DNA from: Thermoguttaceae bacterium
GTDB lineage: Bacteria > Planctomycetota > Planctomycetia > Pirellulales > Thermoguttaceae
Length of the DNA stretch: 34,997 nt
Reading direction: 5' to 3'
Assembly (NCBI GenBank): GCA_017559825.1
Contig: JAFYQR010000240.1
Location: 1 to 34,997 of the forward strand
Under the pieces are notes generated by a model. The model saw only the letters and a program-made list of their open reading frames with translations, was not told the DNA's origin and made no database searches. Of the stretch, positions 26,801-34,148 are shown piece by piece (the first letter of the stretch is position 1; each line of letters begins with the position of its first letter). Position numbers and translations under genes: made by a program.

Positions 26801-28077
26801 AGCGGACCGCCGGTTTCGATAAAGTCTTGGAATTCGCGACCTTCCGCGTTGCCTTTGAGGTATTCAAAGAGGCTGCGCTGGTTGGCGCCGGCCGTTTCCG
26901 CGAGGTGCTTCAGGAGGTACGCCGCGCTCGGGTGAATCGGCAGGACGTCGTAAAACGCTTGCGAGTTCTTCACGACGCCGGCTTCGCGCAGACGGTTGGC
27001 GACGTCGGCGACGTCGCGTTGCAGGGAATCGCGCTCCGCCGCCCATTCGTCTTTCAGTTCCGGACGAACGTTCAACGCGGAAGCGGCAAGCTTAAACGCC
27101 GTGTCGACAGGCATTTCGAGCTTGCGAAAGTGGAAACGTTCGGTCAATTTTCCGGCGTTTTCCGAACCTTCCGCGTAAAAAGCGTTAATGCTCATATGCG
27201 TCGTCGGAATGAAGAAAAATTGGCTAACGTCCGGCGTTTCGGTAACGTCTTCGAGCGTTTTGAGGTTCGTTTTGTTCTTTTCGATAAAACCGGAAAACTC
27301 GTCGAAAATGTAAACGATACGTTTTAAGCCGTTGATTCGCAACGCTTCGGCAATCCAGCGTTTGAACGTCGGCACGTCGACGCGGAGGAAAATTTCGTCG
27401 CGACGAAAGACCTTTTGCACGTCGGACAAAAGGCGACCGGCGGCGATTTTCGCGTCTTCGGAGTCGCCGCTTTGCTCGATTTTGGCGACGATTTGTTCGA
27501 CGTCGTTGTAAGCGGCGGTGAGGTAGGGGAGTTCGTCGAGCATCGCGTCGCGGGTTTTGAAGAAGTTCGCGCCTTCGCGTCGCAGACGTTCGATAATTCG
27601 GTCGCGACTTCCGGAACTCGGGACTTCCAACCCGTTGTCTTGCAAGGTTTCCGCGACGCCGCGTTCGAGCCGCGCCAGAAACTCTTGGTGCGGTTCGAGT
27701 CCGTCGGCGTTGTAATCGTAAACGACCAAAACGCCTTGTTTACGACAATCGAAAAGACGCTTTTCGAGCGCCGAGTCGAGCTTGCGGTCGCGGAACCAAC
27801 GCTTGACGCGCTCTTCGGAGTCGAGGAAAAGTTTTTGCGTAACGAGCGCGGCGGCGCTCTTGCCGGTTCCGAAGTTGCCGTAAAGCCAAACGCTTTTCGT
27901 GCCTCCTAAAACGCCTTCCAGCAACGCGTTAAGGAAGTTTAAATACGTTTCATGCGGGAAGAACTCCATCCAAGTTTCCGGCGTCGCGTCGATCGCTTCG
28001 CGCGTCATCACCGGGTGAAAGTTCGCTTGAACTTGGAGATAGTCGTTGTAACGCTTTTTAATGCTCGGGTTAGACAT
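23842..28077 (-). CDS. brxC: BrxC/PglY-like large ATPase
   Basis: A 1411-residue P-loop ATPase, the largest intact BREX gene. Walker A GNFGTGKS is at 67-74 in VWLYGNFGTGKSAAA; Walker B is RIVYIFDEF (253-261). A long helical C-terminal region follows with no other motif I can name. The N-terminus (SIKKRYNDYLQVQANFHPV) and the phrase WMEFFPHETY match BrxC/PglY proteins, here of the type 4 kind. It is a core BREX component that binds DNA and works with PglZ and the modifying enzyme (family knowledge). The ATG follows the brxP stop by 5 bp and the gene ends 3 bp before pglZ. Frame intact. Confidence 0.92.
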   Translation of the reverse strand: MSNPSIKKRYNDYLQVQANFHPVMTREAIDATPETWMEFFPHETYLNFLNALLEGVLGGTKSVWLYGNFGTGKSAAALVTQKLFLDSEERVKRWFRDRKLDSALEKRLFDCRKQGVLVVYDYNADGLEPHQEFLARLERGVAETLQDNGLEVPSSGSRDRIIERLRREGANFFKTRDAMLDELPYLTAAYNDVEQIVAKIEQSGDSEDAKIAAGRLLSDVQKVFRRDEIFLRVDVPTFKRWIAEALRINGLKRIVYIFDEFSGFIEKNKTNLKTLEDVTETPDVSQFFFIPTTHMSINAFYAEGSENAGKLTERFHFRKLEMPVDTAFKLAASALNVRPELKDEWAAERDSLQRDVADVANRLREAGVVKNSQAFYDVLPIHPSAAYLLKHLAETAGANQRSLFEYLKGNAEGREFQDFIETGGPLVYGKQFLTVDYLWKYFLEREDLGQRREVIEIRSEFNRIRQVPALRGKTDEADEIRVLKAVLLFVLLSRCGGHNLPDTLRPTVTNVTAAFEGDGALSNAEQVVRELANAHCFSIADNYIELYSASLANEDLAREVEKYRTRFHEFLIADGLKDEIDKLTKSWRGGANYSAGRFEIRATGVSHTQHHRMQPATRERFGSVKPPKDDGSICLWFVAAQNKEESLVAPERIRGVLEHLRDHRIVMFDFPELTFCSDYLERWDEYVQKCAEYALESHGSAKEEIKKTYERIEREYYDKIVKKDPKIVAYYADRNGVVESREVRWSELGKFFAEYVKNYLPCCVDALGIQTAFAATSFQSWAKAGLAFDASQVKGQFNQIIRNFQIKGVGGNDAAWFAQNPEHPLAKIRELFEKKIANTLGKNAPLSIRKVYIELQRYPYGLRMNGLSAFVLGFVLNDLLLGKGYRWTNDQLSQELDAETLAEIIEAVVKDDGADKIPQEKKICRLSKEEKAFVQRAPQMFGADSTGLSRVEDAINAIAEKAVQTAGRVPLWALADHVARVAPAEADELRVVLEDVCVVCRVSSKGKVEERTQAVRRLGERILADADLVERIRQHVAFGNFHSGFQAFVERIEPELVALAARLGDATWEYRDAILAKNSETACWLWQEADVASVVKETLYEYRFVETAQNIAAASGFTPFKKLTDVLETRVRRSLLPKSLIVDVCPTLDEFFDALQERSAQRLSETVKANADALRRFFYDDEHAEATRIIKSKLKTDSPLPDSEALDVLRNFAVAAPQNVFEMHQNAFLSAVVAEVEKRVTESIICRLHEEWRRVSGAESPDDWALSRLIPARWLFDPLDFDGVEFVKASRNPNAYSKTRLEELLLFAETLEPIASRYRVEAFITAITPKQFQAFDLDPEEILGFLATRYGANPNDWPETPSLDDLFQKRYKELFAPKIQAKIELTDSETLKNKLLRLTLDNPEVGLFFWD

Positions 28078-28082
28078 AACGG

Positions 28083-30449
28083 TTAGTTCTCCAAAACAAG
28101 GGCGAGGACGTCGTCGGTTCCAAAACGTCGCGGGTGAATTTCGATTTGATCGTTGCCGTGCGTGAAGACGGTGGAGACGAAGTCCGGATAGCGCGAGCGG
28201 AGCCCTTCGCAGATTTTCTTAAATTCTTCCGGGTCGACGCCGAACGCGACCAACGGCGAAACGAACGCGGAATTGAGTTCGGCGGTCAGCATTTCGCGAA
28301 CCGTAAACGCCGACCGTTCGGTGAGTTCCGCCGCGAGGTACAAACCGTAAAGCGCGACGAGCGGCGAAATCGACTTCGCTTGACGCGTAATGCGAACGAC
28401 GCTCCTGCCTTGGAGTTCCGGGAGCGTAACCGCGTCGGCGCCGCCAAGGGGCGATTTCGTGATCATGTCTTTAAACGCCGCGAGACCCGCGTCCGCCGCC
28501 GATTCTTTAAGTCCTTGACCGACAAGCGCTTCCTTTAAATCGTCGACGGCGCGCGGCACATTGATTTCCGTTTCCGTCGCGATGAATTTAACGAGCGTCG
28601 AACGATTGACGAGCGAGAGCCAAATTAGGTCCCAAGCGAGCGGATCGGACGAACCGTATTGCGCGAAAATATCGACTAACTTCGTTGTTTTCTTCGTTTT
28701 ACCGACGATTTTAACAAGATTCGCTTGCGGCAACCAACTGCTCGCCGACTCGACCATTTTGTTGCCGAGCGGGTGCGACGGCGTGTGAGGGAAAAATTCG
28801 TCGCGCAAATCGACAAGCGCCGAAACCCAATTTTCGCGCAAACCGAAGTTCTTGTACGAATTGATTTTTAACGAAGCGGAATTGGAACTCTCCGGAGTGC
28901 GCATCGACATAAACCTCCAACAGGCGTAATCAGCGTGATTGTAACACTTGCGGCAGCCGACGCATTTGGTTTCGTCGATCTGAACGCGACCGTCGCGAGT
29001 CGACAGGGCGCCGCAAGCGCATTCCGCTTCGCAACTCGGACAACCGACGCAAGCGGAAACTTTGCGTAATAAATTTCTAATAACGGGGAGTTTCGCGATC
29101 TGCGTTTCGCGGTCGGGAAACTCAAACGCAACGACGTCGGCGCCGGACTCGATTTCGTAACGGAAGGAAAGCGCGGCTTCCGACGCTTTGCGCGGCGCCA
29201 AGGTAAAGTCTTGCGAATCAATAGGTTTGACGACGCGACCGAGCGTTTTGATCCATTCGAAAAAGAGCGGTTTCGAAAAGTGCGAACTGCGAAAAACGCT
29301 TCGCAAGGTCGAACTGTCTTCGACCGGATTGGCGATCGTGTCGCTTAACGTAACGCCGCTTTTGCGCGCTTGCCAGTTCGAGGAACCGATGAACTCCGTT
29401 TCCTCTTCTTTCGACTTAAACGTTTTGGCGCTTGTGTTTACGATGATTTCGTTGTACGGAGCGAGCGCGCCGGGGTACGCCTTGTCGACAAACCAAGCGT
29501 ATTTTTCCGACGACTCCGGGCACATTACGCAACCGACGCGAGTTAAGCCCTTGTGGTAGGCGGGGTTAACAAGTAGATCGCGCTCGAAAATGTAGAGCCA
29601 AAGCTCGTGCGCGCCCCAAGCTAAAATCGGCATGCAGTTCATTTGCGACGCGTTTTTGACGCCGTCCGCCGCGTCCTCGTAGGCGGAGCGTCGCGAACTC
29701 TCGTCGCCGCGCACTCCGACGAACGCCGTCGCTCGCACCGCGTCCAAATTGAGGCGCCGCTTCAAATACGCGATCGCCGGGGAACTCTTGCAAACCGAGC
29801 AACACCAACGAATTGAGCGCGACGGCGGCCCGAAAGTTCGCCAATAATCCAACGCCGGAACGCTCGGCGCGACCTTAATAAATTCGCGTTCCGGATAGCG
29901 CGTTTGAATTTCGTCCCAAACGTCGTAAGAGTCCGGAAGCTCCATCCCGGTGTCGCTGAAAACGACCGGCGCCGAGGTCGGGAGGACGCGACTGCAAAGG
30001 TCGAGCAACACGACCGAGTCTTTCCCGCCGGAAAACGCGATATAAGCGACGTCGCTTCGCTTCGCGCCGAGGTCGTAAAGTTCTTTGATTCGACGTTTAG
30101 CGTCGGCGACGACGTGCGTCATAATCGGCGCGTTTCGCTTGACCGCTTCCTCGATATCGACAGGTTGTAGCTTGCGGCGTTTCTCGTCGAAAAAATACTC
30201 GACCGACAGCGGCTTGCCGTATTGAACGCCGTTGAGTTGCGCGACCTTTTCGCCGTTGAGGAGGTAGACGTTTTTGCGCGCCCAAAGGAACGGTCGTTTT
30301 TCGTTTTCGTCGAACTTAAAGCGTTTGTTCATTCCTGTTAGAACAAGCTCTTCCGCGAAAACCGGACGAATCTCGTTCGCGACGTATTTGCCCGTTTGCG
30401 TCGTGAGGCGGTACGCGCCGGTCTCGAGGTCCCAATCGAAAGCGTACAT
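28083..30449 (-). CDS. brxP: BrxP, PAPS-reductase-like protein with ferredoxin domain
   Basis: A 788-residue BREX type 4 marker. The ATP-pyrophosphatase loop SGGKDS is at 140-145 in YIAFSGGKDSVVLLDL, with DTGMELPDSYD after it and cysteines in RWCCSVCKS and GCVMCPESS, as in CysH and DndC. A 4Fe-4S ferredoxin-like segment follows (about 467-510: ACVGCPSCEAECACG and KCVGCRKCYNH), then a C-terminal helical domain. DndC-type relatives activate DNA for sulfur insertion, so a sulfur-linked DNA modification is inferred. I place the start at the ATG at 30449, which overlaps the upstream stop as TAATG, rather than the in-frame codon at 30494 inside the upstream gene. Translational coupling to the repeat protein is therefore likely. 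Confidence 0.9.
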   Translation of the reverse strand: MYAFDWDLETGAYRLTTQTGKYVANEIRPVFAEELVLTGMNKRFKFDENEKRPFLWARKNVYLLNGEKVAQLNGVQYGKPLSVEYFFDEKRRKLQPVDIEEAVKRNAPIMTHVVADAKRRIKELYDLGAKRSDVAYIAFSGGKDSVVLLDLCSRVLPTSAPVVFSDTGMELPDSYDVWDEIQTRYPEREFIKVAPSVPALDYWRTFGPPSRSIRWCCSVCKSSPAIAYLKRRLNLDAVRATAFVGVRGDESSRRSAYEDAADGVKNASQMNCMPILAWGAHELWLYIFERDLLVNPAYHKGLTRVGCVMCPESSEKYAWFVDKAYPGALAPYNEIIVNTSAKTFKSKEEETEFIGSSNWQARKSGVTLSDTIANPVEDSSTLRSVFRSSHFSKPLFFEWIKTLGRVVKPIDSQDFTLAPRKASEAALSFRYEIESGADVVAFEFPDRETQIAKLPVIRNLLRKVSACVGCPSCEAECACGALSTRDGRVQIDETKCVGCRKCYNHADYACWRFMSMRTPESSNSASLKINSYKNFGLRENWVSALVDLRDEFFPHTPSHPLGNKMVESASSWLPQANLVKIVGKTKKTTKLVDIFAQYGSSDPLAWDLIWLSLVNRSTLVKFIATETEINVPRAVDDLKEALVGQGLKESAADAGLAAFKDMITKSPLGGADAVTLPELQGRSVVRITRQAKSISPLVALYGLYLAAELTERSAFTVREMLTAELNSAFVSPLVAFGVDPEEFKKICEGLRSRYPDFVSTVFTHGNDQIEIHPRRFGTDDVLALVLEN

Positions 30450-32774
30450 TATTCGTCGGCCTCCGAGATTTCGCCGAAGACGCCGCCCTTCCAACGACGC
30501 GGCGTCGCGCCGTTGTAGTTTAACTCGATGAGTCGGCGATACGTCTTCGTTTCCGTTAAGTTGTATTGTACGTTGAAGTTAAAACCGAAGCGCAACGAAA
30601 GCGCGGCGTGCAGCACGTCCTCCGTCGGCATCAATTCGAGGGCCGCAAGTTCGTCGAGCGTTTCGGTTAACGCGCTTTCGAAGTCGTCGGGAAGACCAAG
30701 CGCGTCGAACGTTTGCACGCAAGCGACGTCGTTAATCGCCGTAACGACAAGCTCTTCGCCCGATTCTTTGGCGACGCGGCTTAGCGCGTCGAATGTAAAG
30801 GCGGGGAAAGCGTCGGTTAACGCGTACTCGTCAAGCGTTCCCCCTTCTTCCGCGACGCGTTCGCGAAGTCGTTCGAAGAGAGCGGTGAAAAGTTCTTTTT
30901 GCGACCGACCGCCGACGCGAAGAAAGCGCGCTTTCCATTTGTCGAAACAACGAATTGTCGAATCGTTGTAAGAAAACGCGACGTAACCTTCGAAATCTTC
31001 AAGGTTGCGAATCGCGGCGGCGTTTAGACGCGATTCAAAGCGTTCGTAAAGTCGGCCTAAATCGAACATTTCGAAGCGGCGGAGCCAATCGCCGACGGTC
31101 GCGATCATCTCGGACGTCGTTTTGACGTCGGCGACCGTTTCCGGCAAGAAATAAAGATCGTCGCGACAAAACATCTCTTTTTTCATTCGGGCGACGGTCG
31201 CGGAATCGAGTGCGAACCCGATTTTGTCGGCAAAGAGACGAAGCGTCGATTCGTTGAATCTAAACCCGTTGGCGTAATCGGTTTGCAACGTTTGCCGGGC
31301 GACGCTCGGGAAGGCTGCGTTTTCGGTTCGAGCGGGCGCGGCAACCTTGACGGCGGGCGTTGAGGGCAAGATTTCTTGCCGTTTTTCAACAACGGACGTT
31401 ATAGGGGCGGTTGCATTGCGTTTTTCAACGACAGGCGACGGGGTAAGGCTCGTATTTGATTTCGGACGATACGTGATTTTGAGGTCGGAAATCGGGATTT
31501 GGCAAAATTCTAGGACTTCTCGAAGCGTTTTCAGAGTTGACGGCGCGTAGACGCCGGTGATGATCCAAACGCCGTTCGACAAGCGTCGCGACGTTAACGT
31601 CGAGCAGGGCTTCGTTTGATGAAAGAACGGTAAGCCGTGCGAACGCTCGTTTAAGCTGGAATGATAAAGCTCGGCAACTTGCGGAACGTCGGCGGCGATA
31701 AGGCGTTCGACGACCGCCTCCAAAACGTCGGCCCAAGATTTGCCAAACGCAAGTGCTTCGCCCCTAAAATAACACTCGACCGGCCTGCTATCGGCGTACT
31801 TTTCCTGTTGAGCGAGGTCGTCGATCTGCTTTGCGCGGTCGTTTTCCGGTTTCGCGTACGATTTGGGGCGGTAGGTAATTTTAATATCGGATAGAGGAAT
31901 ATTGCAAATATTGCAAATACGCTCTATCATTGTAACTAAATACGATATCGAGTAATCGGTGATAATCCAATACCCGTTGGACAATTGGCGCGGCCCGTGT
32001 CCGTAACACTCCTCTTGGCTGCTTTTGAAAAACGGAACGCGTCCCGCAAGCCCGGTTAAACCAATTGTTCGGAAGCGCTCGATTCCTGGGTTTTGTTCGT
32101 CGATAAGGCGCTCGAGCAACGCGACGATAATGTCGCGCCAATTAGATTGGAAGGGAAGCGGCTCGCCTCTAAAATAACATTCGACCGGATCGCAACCGGC
32201 GCATTTTTCCGGTTGGGTAAAATCGACGATAAGTTCGCCGGCGTCGTCGCGAGTTTGCGCAACGTTGGCAACGGGCGTTGGGGAACGCAACGGCGCTTGC
32301 GCAACGTTTGTAGCGGGCGCGGAGGTCGAGGAGACGGAGGGCGTTGGAAAAAGCGACGGCGTTGACGCGGCGTTGTCGACGGAGGGAGCCGCTTCTTTGG
32401 GGCGATACGTGATTTTGATTTCCGAGCGCAAAATGCCGCAGATTTTGCAAATCTTGCCGATGATTTTAATCAGCGTCGGAATGGAGTAATGAACGATAAT
32501 CCAACGACCGTTGGGCAAGATACGCGCGTCGTAACCGTTGCAATCGTCTTTCGTTTCTTTGAAAAAAGGCGCGTTGGCAAGAATACTCCCCGCGTGGTAA
32601 AATTCGCGGAGAGCGGGATGGCGTTCGGCGATAAGACGCGAAAGAAGGGAGACGAGCAGATCGCGCCAGTTGGAACGGAAGTAAAGCGCTTCGCCTCTTA
32701 CGTAACACTCGACCGGATCGCAACCGGCGCACTTTTCCGGGCGGTCAAAGTCGACTACAAGATGTGTGTGTCAT
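30449..32774 (-). CDS. Three-repeat CxxC protein, first gene of the BREX operon
   Basis: Uncharacterised protein of about 775 residues. It has three copies of a ~120-residue unit (about 32758-32400, 32233-31861 and 31825-31455), each running from EKCAGCDPVECYFRGE through PFF, then WIIT and a final IKITYRPK. The third copy has lost the CxxC. A Ser/Pro/Thr/Ala linker separates copies 1 and 2, and a unique C-terminal domain (about 280 residues) ends in a stop overlapping brxP as TAATG. Copy 1 is open back to a stop at 32771-32773 with no ATG, GTG or TTG ahead of it. The only fitting start is ATG 32774, directly followed by (AC)4; one more AC unit would put it in frame. Otherwise translation would start at TTG 32518, splitting copy 1. 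Cysteine pairs suggest metal binding; function unknown. Confidence 0.7.
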
Positions 32775-32781
32775 TGATTTT

Positions 32782-32798
32782 TGCTCGTTTATCGAGCA
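32782..32798 (-). promoter_or_regulatory. Leader hairpin just before the first BREX-operon ATG
   Basis: TGCTCG and CGAGCA form a 6-bp stem with a 5-base A/T loop, ending 7 bases before the ATG at 32774. There is no clear Shine-Dalgarno. The hairpin would sit in the ribosome-loading zone of the ~78-nt leader and could modulate initiation. A chance inverted repeat is possible. Confidence 0.35.
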
Positions 32799-32858
32799 GG
32801 AAACGGGGCCGACGAAAAAACGACGCAAACCAAAACACCCAGGATCGTCGCTGGGTAA

Positions 32859-32886
32859 ATTATACAGGAAGGCGTTTCAAACGCAA
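32859..32886 (-). promoter_or_regulatory. Promoter of the BREX type 4-like operon
   Basis: On the minus strand: TTGCGT (32886-32881), a 16-base spacer, TATAAT (32864-32859). The predicted start is near 32852, about 78 nt before the ATG at 32774, which supports that ATG as the operon's first codon. The near-perfect inverted repeat GCGTTT-N-AAACGC (32872-32884) covers the -35 box and could be an operator. Confidence 0.7.
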
Positions 32887-33364
32887 GCCCCTAAGCTCTA
32901 AAAAGGCGATTTTTGCGAAGATTCGCGCTTTTCGTAAGAGTCGACGAGAACAATATTAACGCAGGTTGGACGCCTGGCGTCCTACCTCGCGGGGGGCGGC
33001 TAGGGCGAAAGGGGACGCGCGACGCGATAAGCGCCGGAAGCCGCGCTCAAATTACCTTGGTTCCGTTTTCTTTTAAGGCGCAGAAACTCAACCGGACGGG
33101 GAGAGAATTCAAGTTTTTGACGGAAAAGCGATTGGAGAAAAACGTCGAGCGGTTTAATCGGAGCGGAACGCGGATTGCGTTGGTCGCGTCGCGCGCCGAG
33201 TCGGGCGGGTAAAGGCGTTTACCGGTCGTTTCAATCTGGACGGAGAAACGACCGCGCTCGAAAACCGGCGGCTTTTCTCGCGTCGGCGCGCTAGGGAACG
33301 GAGCGCGCTTTGTCGAGGACGCGGCAATTTCGTTGGGCGGCGGCAACGCTCCGCCGTTTTCGAC
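32887..33364. other. Gene-free stretch upstream of the BREX promoter
   Basis: Nearly 480 bp with no gene I can support. Short frames on both strands (for example 32913-33212 plus and 33047-33346 minus) overlap each other, lack ribosome binding sites and show no motif. Nothing here suggests a dedicated BREX regulator. Confidence 0.4.
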
Positions 33365-33550
33365 GGCGCGATAATTTCGTTTGCCGTCGTTTTAACGCTT
33401 TCGTTGTCGTTTGGTCGGCGCGATAATTTCGTTTACCGTTGTTTTAACGCTTTCGTCGTCGTTTGGTCGGCGCGATAATTTCGTTTGTTGTTGCTTTAAC
33501 GTTTTTGTCGTCGTTGTGGTGGCTCGTTAATTTTGCTTACCGCTTTAATA
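33365..33550. repeat. 52-bp tandem repeat, about 3.6 units
   Basis: Units begin at 33365, 33417, 33469 and 33521, each starting with GGCGCGATAATTTCG or a close variant and continuing with a CGTTTTAACG-like core. Units 1 and 2 are nearly identical; units 3 and 4 are progressively diverged, and the fourth is partial. The 52-base period is not a multiple of three, so the array is not maintained as a protein repeat. Function unknown. Confidence 0.75.
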
Positions 33551-33961
33551 TATTTCGAGGGGCGGGCGCCTGTCGTTCGACGTCGCGCCAGATTTAATCC
33601 GGCGTGAAACCGGATTACTTGGGCGGCGATTCGGCGTCGCGGCGATTTTGAGTGGACGCGGAAAGTTGTCGCTTTGAGCATAGGGAAAGCTAAACAGGGC
33701 GCTTTCGGGCGGACGTGGGAAAAAGTGGGGCTTCCGAGCGTAGGGAAAACGAAACGCGGCGCTGTCGTGCGGACGTGTGAAGCCGGAGTTCTTCCGAGCA
33801 TAGGGAAAACGAAACGCGGCGGTTTTGAGCGGGCGCGGGAAGACGGAGTTCTTCCGTGCGTAGGGAAAAGGCGACGCGGCGATTTTGAACGGGCGCGTTA
33901 AGACGTCGGCGACGGCGTCGGGAACGACTTGCGGTTGAGCGGGCGTTTCTTGTTTTTTCAT
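33545..33961 (-). CDS. Small repeat-containing protein of unknown function
   Basis: 138 codons from the ATG at 33961 (MKKQETPAQPQVVPDAV). After a Gln/Pro-rich start come four copies of a 20-residue unit of the form FPRPLKTAAFRFPYARKNS, then a basic tail. The ATG overlaps TGA in the last unit of the neighbouring 36-bp array (ATGA). In that unit the phrase DREGFYWR then stop matches the end of the upstream gene, so the two may once have been translationally coupled. GGAG lies only 2 bases before the ATG. The 60-bp repeat keeps frames open on both strands, which makes coding status uncertain. No homology is recognised. Confidence 0.35.
   Translation of the reverse strand: MKKQETPAQPQVVPDAVADVLTRPFKIAASPFPYARKNSVFPRPLKTAAFRFPYARKNSGFTRPHDSAAFRFPYARKPHFFPRPPESALFSFPYAQSDNFPRPLKIAATPNRRPSNPVSRRIKSGATSNDRRPPLEIY
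33661..33900. repeat. 60-bp tandem repeat, four units
   Basis: The marker TAGGGAAA occurs at 33681, 33741, 33801 and 33861, exactly 60 bases apart, within units sharing a purine-rich CGAAACGCGGCG-like core. The period is a multiple of three, so on the minus strand it encodes a 20-residue repeat (see the CDS at 33545-33961). Unit sequences differ by scattered substitutions, which indicates an older array than a recent slippage product. Confidence 0.8.
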
Positions 33962-33969
33962 CTCCAATA

Positions 33970-34148
33970 AAATCCTTCGCGGTTTTTGTCGACGTTCGCG
34001 TCAATAAAATTTCGCGGTCTTCGTTGGCGATCGCGTCAATAACATCCTTTGCGGTCTTTGTCGACGTTTGCGTTAATACCCCCTTCGCGGTCTTCGTTGG
34101 CGGTCGCGTTAATAAAATCCTTCGCGGTCTTCGTTGGCGGTCGCGTCG
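33970..34148. repeat. About 36-bp tandem repeat derived from a gene 3' end
   Basis: Five copies of a 35-37 bp unit, marked by GCGGT at 33979, 34014, 34051, 34087 and 34124. On the minus strand a unit reads DATANEDREGF or similar, identical in style to the last residues of the gene ending at 34109. Unit lengths vary by single bases, so the frame is not kept. The array looks like serial duplication of that gene's end. Confidence 0.75.

Noticed and set aside
25984..27327. A 447-codon plus-strand open frame inside brxC
   Set aside because: It is antisense to the well-supported brxC gene; long antisense frames arise from the strong codon bias here.
21673..28077. A classical BREX type 1 locus with PglX methyltransferase
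   Set aside because: No methyltransferase motif (NPPY or similar) is found anywhere in the operon; BrxP with the PP-loop takes that place.
32913..33346. Overlapping open frames on both strands upstream of the BREX promoter
   Set aside because: No ribosome binding site, no recognisable motif, and both strands are open over the same bases, which is common in this GC-biased DNA.
33365..34148. Possible CRISPR array
   Set aside because: The units are contiguous tandem repeats without unique spacers, the periods are unequal between blocks, and there are no cas genes.
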